A stretch of 64,000 nt of DNA from Paramecium octaurelia (lineage: Eukaryota; Ciliophora; Oligohymenophorea; Peniculida; Parameciidae). Below are positions 11,164 through 22,865 of the stretch, one piece after another. The first letter of the stretch is position 1. Each line of letters opens with the position of its first letter. The position numbers and the translations under genes are program-made. The notes beneath the pieces were generated by a model. That model was not told the origin of the DNA. It made no database searches and saw only the letters and a list, made by a program, of their open reading frames with translations. Location of the stretch: assembly GCA_905182995.1 (NCBI GenBank), contig CAJJDP010000004.1, positions 882,764 to 946,763 of the forward strand, written 5' to 3'.

Positions 11164-11857
11164 TCAATTAAGATCCAAATATTTATTGATGTAAGAATCA
11201 CTGTAGGTACTCTCCTCCTAATCATATTCTTCCATTATATTTCGAATGAGAGGTCTGGTTTGAAATATCTTCAATCCCGATCCATGATGTTCTAACTATT
11301 GTTGATACTTAATGTAACTATCCTGAGTATCTGACAATACCTCCACATACTGCTCTTGCTATTGTTTGTATTCAGCTTTTATATAATTGACTCAATACCA
11401 AATTTTAGGGTCAGTTGATCATGCTAAATCTATTTTAACTCATTGTGCAGTTTGGGATTTACCTAATGTATTTCCTGCATTAAATTCAATTTCTTGACTC
11501 TGTGAATATTCTAATATATTTTTTATTCCTAATCTAATCGGAGTTTGTGGATTGATTTTACTATTGGAATCTTTTAAGTGATTGACTCCAAGCAATGTTT
11601 AAATGATTTTTTATGACTGTAGTTCACACGTTGCAAAGGAGGACAATTTTCCTTTATTTCCTGCAGACACTATGAAAATACTCCTCCTGGGATCATTAAT
11701 TTTAATTAATATTCGTTAAAAATACTTTAATTTATACACATCAATGTTTTGTATTCTAATAGATTTTTATTGCGCCAAATTTATTATCTAATGATGATGC
11801 CATACCTTAAAATCCAATTTCTGAATTATTAAATCAGTTTATTCAACCATTTTCCAT
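11164..11857 (-). pseudogene. Probable broken gene: coding-like frame with three in-frame TGA and a frame change
   Basis: One minus-strand frame has strong coding character (GGA, GCA, AGA, GAA codons) from about 11790 to 11164 and ends YSDSYINKYLDLN. It is interrupted by TGA three times within about 50 bp (about 11375-11425). At each site tryptophan would fit, as in QTAQ-stop-VKIDLA-stop-STDPKIWY-stop-VNYIKAEYK. No GT...AG intron of normal size removes them. The best start, MENEIGFQ near 11857, lies in a different frame, so a frame change is also needed. Alternative: a neighbouring frame starting MIPGGVFS reaches the last exon through one 23-nt intron ending AAG and has no stop, but its codon use is poorer. 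I cannot decide from sequence alone and do not recognise the family. Confidence 0.5.
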
Positions 11858-12566
11858 CTGAGAAGAAATTTAGAATAATTTCAGATTTTTTGATTCTATG
11901 CTAGTTTTATATCAAATAAATCATAGAGGGAGGAGAGTATAATCAAAATTATGAAGATTTTGATGATTTCATAGATTAAACTTTTTTAAACATATAATTT
12001 GATGTAATATTGATTAAATTGAAATATAATCTAAATAATTTTGGAAGATGAATAAATTTAAAGTGCAATTTCTGTCATACAATTAGGTACAATTATTAGT
12101 TTGTTTTTTACTATGAGTATTAGATACTAGTAATTGAATTGAACTTACATAAAAACTAAACATAAAATTATATGAATAACTCATTCCTATTATTTATAGT
12201 TATGATATTCATATATATTTATTCAATTCAACTTCTTAATATTAAACAACTTCTCATCAATAGAAAATATCAGGTTTTTAATTTATCTATCTGGTACTCA
12301 AGAAGATAGAATTTTATGTATCTACATTAAATTAGGAAAAGAGTACTAATATTATAATAATAATTTGCTTATATTCACTGTTATTCAATTTTATCATAAA
12401 AAAAATTAATTTATTTTTACTACAAATATTTATTTCTCATAATGTTTCTGTTTTAATAGTGTTATTTATTAATCTCCTTTGATTTTTATATAAATTAAAA
12501 CTAAAATTCTGATTAAATTTGTATTATATGCAATTGTGCTCAAATTTAATAATTTAATTAATTATA
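11858..12566. other. Intergenic region, no gene seen
   Basis: About 700 bp of very AT-rich DNA upstream of the Tousled-like kinase. It has long A/T runs, no convincing ORF in code 6 and no RNA gene noticed. It probably holds the promoters of the divergent flanking genes. Confidence 0.6.
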
Positions 12567-14506
12567 ATGCATCAATAATTGCCGCCAGAATAACTAGATC
12601 GACTTATTTGTTTGGAAGCCAGAATTCATAAAAAATCGAAGGAGGAAATCATCCAAGAGCAATTCTTATAGATGGAGAGTGAGAAATAAACAGATGAAAA
12701 TGATCGTAATAAACAGAATATGGATTCTAATAAAAAGTCTGATGACTTAAAGTGTTCTTAGAACAGTGAGAATTCTCCCTAGAAGTTGTTCACTTCATAA
12801 AATTTGAGTCCTGTTTAAAAGAAAAGCATAATTACTAAGAAACATTCATAGTAGAAAAAAAAGAAAAAGACCAAGGAAGGCTAATAAAAAGATGTATATT
12901 GATTGAAAAAATTCATAGATCACTCAGTATTTGTAGTATTAAAAAAAGTAATAAAAAGCAAAGAAGTGTGAATAAAAATTAATGGAGTATTCAATCTAAG
13001 ATTCACCCTTTAAAAATAAAAGTCCATTGCCTAGTGATCCAGCAATAGAGAAGCAACTAAAAGAAAAATAAAATTAAATCGCTATTTCTGAAATCAAAAT
13101 AAAAGAACTCGAAACTCATAACTCAGAACTCCGCGAAACAATATCTGTACGTAATATATAAACTAATGTTTTAGTCATTAACCGAATAGTAATTGAGGAT
13201 ATAGGATGTAGTGAAATAATTTGCTATAGAGAACGAGAAACTTAAGAAGTAATAATTGCAAGTCTAATTGTAAACAAATCGAGTTAGACTTGGTGAGTAC
13301 GTAGTTTAGAGAGAGAAAACTGCTTTAGTTGATGTTTGGATTGACGGCTAAGAATTGAGAGAAGCTAAGGAATAGTCTAAAAGATTGGAAGTCTTGAAAG
13401 CAGAATATGAAAATAAAAAGAAGAACTCGAAAAACAAAGAGGAACAAGAAATGAGAACTCTCAATGTTAAGCTAAACTTTTTAATCAAAGAAGAATAATA
13501 GCTATAAGAAACAGTTGACAGATTGGAAACAGAGAAGAATTTACACATAAAACAATTAAAACGAGTCTACGAAGAGGAGCATGCAAGATTTACAAAAAAT
13601 AATGACTACCCATTAATTGGTGAAAGATATTAGGTTCTAAGTCTATTAGGAAAGGGTGGTTTCAGTGAAGTTTATAAAGTATTATTATAATCTAAATAAG
13701 GCCTATGATCTTTAAGAATTAAGAGAAGTGGCTTGTAAAATACATTAGTTGAATTCCAATTGGTCAGACCATGCAAAACAAAATTACATAAGACATGCTA
13801 TAAGAGAAAATAGGGTTCATAAGGAACTGAATCATCCTCATATTGTGAAATTGTATGATTCAGTTGAAATTGATAAATCTTCCTTCTGTACAGTTTTAGA
13901 ATTGTGTGATGGGCCAGATCTCGCTTATTATATTAAAAAGTACAAATGCTTTCCAGAAAAGGAAGCTAAATTGTTGATAGGATAAATTATCTCGGCCATC
14001 AAATACTTAAATAATCATAAGAATAAGATTATTCATTATGACTTAAAACCCTAAAATATTTTATTCCATTTAAATGAACTGAAAATTTCAGATTTTGGAT
14101 TATGCAAAGTCTTGGAAGATGACAATTCAAAACTACAACTCACTTCTCAAGGAGTAGGCACATATTGGTATTTGCCTCCAGAATGTTTCCATATGGGCGA
14201 TTAACCTCCAAATATTTCTAGCAAAGTGGATATTTGGAGTATTGGAGTGATATTTTTTGAGATGCTGTTCGGTCAAAAACCATTTGGTTAAGGAGTCAGC
14301 CAAGAAAAGATATTAAAAGAACAAGTAACATTCTATTCGAGTATTAGATCATTGTAAAATCTCAATCTGTGACTTTCCCTTAGAAACCAATAATTTCAAA
14401 TGAATGCAAAGAATTCATTAGAGGCTGTCTAGCCTATAATCAAGTAGATCGTTTGGATGTGCATCAGGCTTCCAATCATCCATACTTTTAGAAAAAATTA
14501 AATTGA
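12567..14506 (+). CDS. TLK: Tousled-like kinase (TLK)
   Basis: Serine/threonine kinase that in animals and plants phosphorylates the histone chaperone ASF1 and acts in chromatin assembly. 613 residues after four introns (12894-12918, 13147-13174, 13679-13700, 14325-14347). Residues 1-335 are low-complexity and then coiled coil, as in TLKs. The kinase domain follows with TLK-specific blocks: [58 protein letters not shown], the catalytic loop [12 protein letters not shown] (HYD in place of HRD, normal for TLKs), DFGLC and [13 protein letters not shown]. An ASF1 gene, the expected substrate, lies in the same window at 55082-55728. The start is the first in-frame ATG, with no coding signal upstream. 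Confidence 0.95.
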
Positions 14507-14529
14507 TTATATTTAAATTATAAGAAATT

Positions 14530-16218
14530 TCATTTAGCACATTTGATCTTTGCATTAACTAATCTTTAATTGAGGATATCTGTTAGTGTTTCCTTCGGCA
14601 TTTTTCTCATCTAATGTTAAAAGCAATCAAATTACTTATTCAAAATATCTCTGATCATTAAATCTAATATTAACATCACTTAGATTTTTATCGAAAAATT
14701 CGTTGAGTTAACTAGTTTCTAATAAGTCAATAAGTCCAACCAAAAGCTTTTATTGTAAATCTTCAGTTAAATTTACTTATCTTTCTCTACTTTCCTCAAT
14801 GTAACTAATTAATAAAGAAGTGTATAGTTTCAAATTATTAAACTATGGAGACATCAATTCATTTCTAATTTAAGTTGTTAAATCATTCTGTTGCATATGT
14901 CTAATCACTTTTTAAGCTTCATTTTTAAATGATTCAATATTCATCAATAATTATTCGCTTTCTCTTTAAAAAGTGGAATTGAATTATTTATACTCGTTGC
15001 TACCTTAGAATTCCTCCCATCTACTTTCCCTCCTGTGATCTTAGTCTAATTGTTTTTTAATTACTTCAGTCTAATTCTACGCTAATTTCATAATAAAATA
15101 AGCAATTATGGCTGTCTTTTGAGAGAAGGACAAGCTGCCATGGAGTTAAACAGGCGAAACAGTATTTTATTCTAATAAGAATGATACCATTTAGGCTAAG
15201 AATATGATTTTGCTCCTCTCTCTCAAAAGCACTCTTAAGTTCTAGAAGTCTTACTGTTATTATTATTAAGGTTGATTGTTTGTCATGTTGGTTCTATCCT
15301 ATAGCACTTGGTTAGTGGATGCTTATTTTTTGAGCATTTAGGGTAAATTCTATATTGGATTAGTGTTGGCATTGCAAGTGATTTATTTTGCAACAGTTGG
15401 TTCTTCATAAAAGGTGATTTGCATTAATTGTTGCCAGTCTACTCTTTTACGAGGATCAACTTGCAACATTGAACGAATGAGTTCTTCACATTTTCTTGAG
15501 AGTTGATTCACATGTTTTGGGAATGTGATCTCTTTGTTATCAATTTGCATAATCAATCTTGCTATTGATTTGTCTTCAAATGGACAAAACCCAAATAAAC
15601 ACTCATAGAGGACGACTCCCAAAGACCAAACATCTGCTTTGCAATTATAAGAACACCCTTTTAATACTTCTGGAGCCATATAGATTGGTGAACCAACCAT
15701 GGTTTGGGTTAGATCATTGTTATGAAGCAAGCTCTTGCAAAAACCAAAATCGGCTACTTTTACAATTTAATCGTGAAACAGGATATTGGATGGTTTTAAA
15801 TCTCGATGGAGTATATTTTCACGCACCAAAGATCTAATATAGATTCACCTAATTACCTGAAGGCATTAAGAATTTAAGCAAATATCTTCATAGTTTCTGG
15901 TTCTGTTAAGAATTTCCTCTTTTACAATAATGCTTCTAATGTATCACCATTGCAAAAGTCATATATCAAGTACATATTATTTTAAGTTTTAAGCATTTCA
16001 ATAAATTTAACTATATTTTGATTATCTATTTTTGATAGAGTTTGTATCTCATTAATAGTAAATTCATGTAATTTGGGGACCTCTCTAAATTTTTCCAATT
16101 TGACCACTTTGATTGCAACAATTTGATCATTTTTCATATTTTTAGCCCTATAAACTTTACCATATTGCCCGCTTCCTATGACATCTTGTAGAACATAATT
16201 TTCAATCACTTTGCTCAT
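14530..16218 (-). CDS. ULK/ATG1-like serine/threonine kinase with C-terminal helical tail
   Basis: 546 residues after two introns (23 and 25 nt). The kinase domain is at residues about 7-270: GSGQYGKVYRA P-loop, AIKVVKLEK with the ATP-binding lysine, HRDLKPSNILFHD, DFGFCK and GSPIYMAPEVLKG, then ADVWSLGVVLYECLFGFCPF. The tail (about 270-546) is Gln-rich and helical. It belongs to the large ULK-like kinase group expanded in ciliates. An autophagy role is possible but is not shown by sequence. Its stop faces that of TLK with 23 bp between them, so the 3' UTRs must be minimal or overlap. Confidence 0.85.
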
Positions 16219-17036
16219 TTCAGTTAATTAATAATTTAAAATAAAAAACCAAACAACTAAATATTAATACATATTAAAATATATGATATTTTTAATAAAT
16301 TTTATTCTTTTTTCACTTGGATAAGTTATGAATTTATGCTCTATGACTACATAATAATTATAAATGGAAAATTAATTACATGAGGAATAATAATAAATAC
16401 ACAACTTAATAGTAATTATAAGACAAATTAGAAAACATTAAAAAAAAAACCCAAATTTTGCGAATAATTTTGGATTCAACGTAGATAAAAACATTGGAAA
16501 ATAGAGACAAAGTCTTTAAAAGATAGCCGAAGTAAAACTGCTGATAGAATTAATTAAGTATTTGATTCCAATTTATCCATAAACTAATAGATATAGATAA
16601 ATTACAAAGCAGAACATTTTTATGAGTTGGATTTTGATCACATAATACACCTTTTAAAATATAAATTAATTCAAACACTTTTTTCAAATTAAATCAATTA
16701 ATATAATGAAGATTTTAATTTCATATATTTTAGCTGTCTTGCCTAGTATTTAAGGATATCTTTATTATTGATATGTCCTGTATTAATTTATGTGAGCCTG
16801 AGAATACAATAAGTTTAGAAAGTTTGTCTTTGAATTTGTTGAATTAAATTAGAATAATAATAATTATTTAGTTTATAATATTCTCAAGAATATGATATAC
16901 ATTAAATTTATGATTGGAATAATATTATTATGAAATAAGTTTCAATAAAACTATTCTTCTGACATATAAAACTATTGACTAGTAAATCTACTTTATGCTA
17001 AATTGTTATGAGTATTTGTCAATTTAGATTGGGTTG
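16219..17036. other. Intergenic region, no gene seen
   Basis: About 820 bp, very AT-rich, between the start of the ULK-like kinase and the stop of the large coiled-coil gene (both minus). I saw no ORF with coding codon use and no structured RNA. It is long for this compact genome and could hide a small ncRNA. Confidence 0.5.
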
Positions 17037-20000
17037 TCATATCTTCAGTACTATTGAAAGGTTTTATTACTGAAGTACTAGTTTTTAATAACTAAACAAT
17101 TTAATAATATAAATTACTTGTCTTTTGGAAAATATCGAGCAGGTGTATCCTAATCGCATTATGAATCTTTAGAGATGATTACATAAAACATCTTGTCCAC
17201 ACATTTTATGAATGGCAGCTAATCTCTAATAGAAAGCTTTGAATTCATAATAAGTAATGTTTTCATGCTTTCCTTTTTTGTAGTATTTCCTTAATAGCTC
17301 TTATACATTCTCAACTCCTTTAGTTTTTTTATTTTGAATTTGATTAAATAAGGTTCGCAAAAAGGTCTCTCCTTTTAATTCATGAGGTTTGAATATTTGT
17401 AGTTATTTACCATCATTTTCTTAATTTTATATTGATTTCGCTACCTCCTCGTAAGTCAGCTAATCTATTTAATCTATTTTTAAATCTGCAGCCATATTAA
17501 AAATATCTTAAGCTTCATCTTACTCTAATTATTCCTAGGGATCTATAGGTTATCTGGATGGCTACCTTTAAACTGTAGATTCCTTCTTCTATCTTTCTGA
17601 ATAGAATTTAGTTGATTTTTATTTGAAATTTTAATTTTGACTTCTTTATGTCTCTATTTGTTACTAAGTGCCTTACTTGGACCCCATCTATACTTAATCA
17701 TCTTCTGATTCATATTTTAACAGAGATTCTTGAGATTATTATTTACTATGATTTTTGGTTTAAGTAGAACTCACTCTTTCAGTGTCGAAGCCATATTTTT
17801 AAACAACATTTCTAAAGGATTGTTGTTGCTTCAATAAGGCATGTTACTCTTCAGACATTTAATTTAGATTCTTTGATTAAATCATGGCTGGGATAGCTTA
17901 TAAGACTTTCTATTGAATTTCATTAGGTAATCCCAGATTAAAAATGAAATTTTCTATAAAATTAGTGAACAATTCAATATCTGTTTGTTATTCCTATTCT
18001 ACCATTCTCTGTTTCCAAGATGCGAAATATTCGGCTGGATTTTCATCATTGACTTTAATGGCCATTTTAATTGGCTATTGGATGGTAGTACTGGATCTTC
18101 TGATATGTGATTAAGAGGATTACTAAGAAGAAAGACGAGATTTTGAATGTCTACTGACTTCATCTTCTTCTTTAATTAGATGTATCCTTGTTTTATTACT
18201 TTCTATGATCCTAGTTGAGCCTCGGTTAGAAATAACTCCTTGATCTTCTGGAATTTCTCTCATGGAATCTGTTGATTTCCTGGCGTATTTATTTTTAGTT
18301 TTATTTGATAATAAGGTTTCAGACTTTTTATATCCTCTAACTTATTTATTTTGTTGTGGTGTATTAGAGATTTGAGTGTTTTATTATCCCTATTGAAATT
18401 GTGATTATTCGTAACATTCAGTTTAGATTCTCCTATCTGAAGGACTCGAATCGTTTTTCCTATCAGTCAAAGTCATTTTTCTCTCTGATGTAGTCCTTTA
18501 AGTATCCTGAATAGTTTAAGCTTAGGTTAGATCAGTATCTGGTATGGTAGAGTCACCAATTTTCATTTAGTTTACCGTAGACTTTCTAACAATCGAGGAA
18601 GTTAATTGTTAATCTGATTTTGTGATTGAACTCATCTTTCGTAATAATTAGCCATTGTCATTATTTGGAGATACACTCTTTCTGATTTACTGTTATGATT
18701 GTTATTACAACAATAAACCACTTTTTTGCATTTGCTCTTCGTCTAGTTCTTCTATTGATTTTTAATCAAGTGTCGTTTATTTGTTGGGTTGTTTGGATGG
18801 ATGAAGTTCTGTAGAGGAATGTTGCAACCCTCTTTTATTTTATTATGTATCTGAGGTTTGACTATTATTTTTTGATATCTTTTAGTCTTTCTAGGATTGG
18901 ACATGTTGAGTAAAACTCATTCTATGTACAACGTCAGTGCTTTATCTTTTTGTATAATCGCTGAATTAGATCTATCGATTCGATTCTCCACGGTAGCCAA
19001 TCGAAAAATTATCCTCATCTTGAGGGAAATCAAATTAGGATTTAATTTTGCTTGTAGCTTTAGGCGAATCTTTATTGGATTGATCCTAACTATTACCGAA
19101 GTCCATCTACAGGCTTCTTTGATCTGCTGGAATTGATTTCTTCTTATTTAATTCTCCAGTTAATTGATACAGTCTTTATTATAGTTCCTAATTCTCCTTT
19201 TATAATTTTGATATTTGTTATTGCAGAGTTTGATCTGACACTTAGACTGCCTAATCTTAAAATGTTTTGCTTGTTATTACTAGCAATTGCTTCTCTAATT
19301 TTTGTTTATCATATAACAGTTGAGTTCGTTCTTACTCTATAGTCTTTTCAGCAATTTTGGTGGATTCAATTTCAATGTTTTATTACATTATTTAGTTCTC
19401 CATTTACCTCACTTTATTCCATAATTCTGCATTCTCCATAAACTTTTTATCCAATTCAACATTTTTATTTGACAACTCCTTTTACAATTGTTCTGTATTA
19501 TCCGCTCTTCTTAGGGGTGGAGCCTTGCGTTCCCTATTGGAGCTGGACAACATTTATTGAGAATTTTATTGAGGTAATTTCCTCTCTGAATCTTATTTGG
19601 CTCTCTTTACTATAAATCCAGACACGAATTTCATCAAAACCTTATAGGTCTCATGCTAAACATTCTGATAACTCTCGTTGATGTAGTCTATGAAGTCATG
19701 CAATATGTTGGGTATCATGTCTTATTGGATTTATTGTTTTTAGGTATCCAAAATTACAGTTTCGATATCCATAGTCTTTTAAATCATTTACTTATGCACA
19801 CCCTTGAGTTTGTCAGTCACCTATTAAGTCTATAAGGTATATCTGTAATCAATTCTTTCATTCAGAAATTTCTGCAACTCCATACTATGTTTATCACTAT
19901 CTTTCACTATCTCTTACAATTTGCTTTCATGATATTCCTACCAAATAAGGATATTAGCTTACCTTCTTAAAATTCCTCATAACTTCCAAAATATCGAGAT

Positions 20001-20655
20001 TTGTATCTGTTCCTTGTGATATGCATAACTTAATTTTTGGATCATATCGTTTCATAACAATTTACACATTTAATTTATTACTTTGCTTCAAAACTTCATT
20101 TAAGATGCATTTCTGATGATCATCTAGTTCGTATTGCATCCTTGACGAGTTATTCAAAGTTCGATCATTCTGCAGATCGAAGGAATTCAATCGAATCGAT
20201 GGCAGTACATTTGAGTTTTTGCTACTTAATTAACGATTCTTTATTCTCTCATTTTCTGCTAACGGTGATTAGAAGCCTCCAACTCTGGCCCCTCCCAATC
20301 TACCAGTTTGTCCTCCTTCCATCATTCTCTACTTCATTCGTTACATCAAATCAGTTCTAGACAATGGTTCATGTTCATGTTCCCCTTCTGTTTGCATTTG
20401 ATTACTATTCTGAACTGATTTCAATACATCCTTCCAAACCTACGTATATCTCCCTAGAGCATGACTGTATTCATTTTAATCTCTCGCTTAAAGCATATAA
20501 CATAGTTCATTTGATGTAAGCTCCAAATCTTACAGAAATTTTGGTAAACTAATAGAACTTCCTTGTTTAAGCACATTTTTGCTCAAACCCATTAGGAATT
20601 CTCCTATCTTCTCTAAAGTTGCTTTCTCTGACTAAGAAGCTGGAGTAAAAATCAT
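17037..20655 (-). CDS. Large coiled-coil/disordered protein (1197 residues), likely cytoskeletal
   Basis: One continuous frame with a single 25-nt intron (GTAAGC...GTAG, about 19937-19961); the length divides by three. The N-terminus MIFTPASQSEKATLEKIGEF is followed by a helical region. A long coiled coil occupies about residues 240-560 and a Ser/Gln-rich disordered stretch about 560-850. A second folded-looking part (EYFASWKQRMVEQEQQTDIE, then NLGLPNEIQQKV) and a helical C-terminus (YEEVAKSI through LLRKYYKKGKHE) complete it. I do not recognise the family. It follows OFD1 on the same strand with only 34 bp between the OFD1 stop and this ATG, which suggests, but does not prove, a related basal-body role. 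Confidence 0.75.
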
Positions 20656-20689
20656 TAAGCGTATTATATATATATATAATATAACTAAG

Positions 20690-22620
20690 TCACATAAGTT
20701 CTGAATATGTTTCCTCGATAATATTTGATTGCTATTACTGTGTTCCCTATCCTGGCTTCTTTTAAAATACACCACTCTAAACAACTTAAGATTGGGCATC
20801 CTCTCCTGTCTAAAATATCTTACCACCCTAGTAATCCTCATGCAACTTGGATCTATATTGCAATCCACCAACCTATGAATAATTGACCGAACTGTTGTAA
20901 ACATCCCAAACATTATCAAATTTCAAAGCAGGTTCAGTATTCAGAGATACTACAGCATTCTCTTATAATCTCTTTATTTCTTCTCTTCTTCTCATCCTGT
21001 TCTCATCTAATTCATTGTTGATTAGCTTCATTTTATTACTGTGATCCTAAAAATTGTATTGCATCAATTGTGAATCAGCAATGTTTCCCTTAAACAAAGC
21101 AGATTGAATATCGAAGTTAGGTGAATGATTCTCTTTAACCTACAAATCCTTGATCAAGAGTTCTTGGGCTTCCACCTTTTTTTAATATTACTCAATTTCT
21201 TTCTATAACTTTTTGATCTATTCCTATTACAGTACTTTGTGATCATTCAACATTCCATCCTTGTGATTAATTGTTGTTTTATATAAGGCCATCTCTTCTT
21301 CTTTCAATCTTATGTCTGTTTCATATTTTCTACATAATTCTTAATCTCTTCTTTGAGCATCACTTACTGCTCTTAAATTTTCTTTCATTTATTCATACTC
21401 ATACTCCATTTCCTTTCTTCTCTTTTTGACATCCCTCACTTATTCAACATACTTTTTATTTTCCTCCACCAATTATTCGTTTTCTCTTTACAAAGTCTTA
21501 ATGGTTGACTTCAAATTCTCCATATTCCTTAGATCTCCCTCTAGTTATTTCAGTTTATTTCTTATCTATTCCCTCTCCTCATAGAATTCAGTCTCAGCAG
21601 AAGCTTTGGCTGCATGTATTTATGCCTCATACTTTCTGCGAATCACATCCTCATTACCATTTGCATCAGCCAACTTCTTAGACAAATCTCTTTCCATTAC
21701 ATCCAATTTGGCCTTCTAAAATTTCAAACTCTCCTCATTAGCGATTCTCTGTTTTTCTATCTCCTATTCCTTTAACTTAATTATCTCGTGTTCCTTCAAA
21801 ATCTTTTATCTATACTAATAATTCAACGACTCCAATTCCTTTGTTTTCTATGCAGCCATTTTTAATGTGTCATTTTCCCTTTCCCTCAAAACATTTAGTT
21901 TCTCCTAGAAATTCTTCTCTAATTCCTCCCTGTAATCTTATAATTTTTATCTGTATTTATCAGCCTCTTCCAACCTAATGTGCTAGGCCTCAAACTCTCG
22001 GATTCTTGTAGTCTCGGTAGCTATCTCCGTTTTCAAACGTTGCTCATATTCTCTCTTCATCTTCAGAATGCGTTCCTCCATGTCATACTGAGGTTTGAGC
22101 AATTCATTTTCGATTTTGCTTTTGTACATATTATCTACCATGCTTAATTTCTGTTCCAAATTTATTACGGCATCCCCGTAGAATGTTTAAGTAGCTGCAT
22201 TCGATTTCAGTGGTTCCTTAGGCTTAAGAAGCAATATATCACTAAACATTTATGACAAAATGGATCCCTATAAATTATCGATTTTCAAAAGTATTTTCAA
22301 TTCTTCCTTATTCAATAAAGCTGCTCCAAAAGTGGTTTCTGGTACAAAAACAGACCTAAAATATATTGTAAAAGTACAATGAATAATCCATTCTTGCCTC
22401 TCTTAAATAATCAGCCACTGCACTAGCTAACACTCTTTTTAGTAACATCTCACTTTCTGATACTTTATCGGAGGAAGGAATTTTCTTTTATTGCATTTAC
22501 AGTCTCTCCAATAACTTGTATCTAAGCTATGTTTTCATGTTTTCAACCATTCCTTCCTTTTATAGCTCTTGCTATAATTGAAATTTGAGATCGTTAAACG
22601 ATTAATCCATTTGAATAAAA
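20690..22620 (-). CDS. OFD1: OFD1 homologue (basal body / centriolar satellite protein)
   Basis: OFD1 is a distal centriole protein needed for basal-body docking; a Paramecium OFD1 has been studied for this. About 630 residues. The N-terminal LisH-type segment matches the animal protein's plan: NDLKFQLQQELQKEGMVENM, KTQLRYKLLERLQ, LASAVADYLREARMDYSLSV and FVPETTFG. A Gln/Glu coiled coil runs from about residue 200 to the end. One intron at 22356-22377 (22 nt) is clear. Total length minus this intron is not a multiple of three, so at least one more intron exists that I did not place. The C-terminus (…IIEETYSELM) is shorter than in vertebrates. Confidence 0.88.
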
Positions 22621-22865
22621 TATTATAAAAAAATATTTAAAAATATCAATATAAGTAATTGATTTCTATGAATAATTTATTAGGTGACTTCAAAGAGTAT
22701 TCAATAATATTTTATTTACCCCTTTATTCTTATATATATATATTTTAGTTAAACACTCTTTCTGTAATAAGGTCTAAGTTTGTATATTATATATTTAATA
22801 TAAATCTTTCTTAAATGAAATTAAGATTTTAAAAAGGAGTAAATTTAAATAATTTAATAAGTAAT
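22621..22865. other. Intergenic, AT-rich, nothing recognised
   Basis: 245 bp upstream of OFD1 containing TATATATATATA tracts. It presumably includes the OFD1 promoter and the 3' end of the next minus-strand gene. No site could be assigned. Confidence 0.6.

Noticed and set aside
11164-11857. TGA read as tryptophan in a changed genetic code
   Set aside because: All other genes in the window end at TGA and keep TGG for tryptophan, so a local code change is not credible. A broken gene or mis-framing is simpler.
18897-20360. Series of hydrophobic plus-strand ORFs looking like membrane proteins
   Set aside because: They are complements of Gln/Glu/Lys-rich coiled-coil codons of the minus-strand gene, which always give Leu/Phe/Ile-rich shadows.
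20656-20692. OFD1 and the downstream coiled-coil gene as one protein
   Set aside because: Candidate introns of 46 and 54 nt either start after the stop or give the wrong phase. A good ATG in frame exists at 20655.
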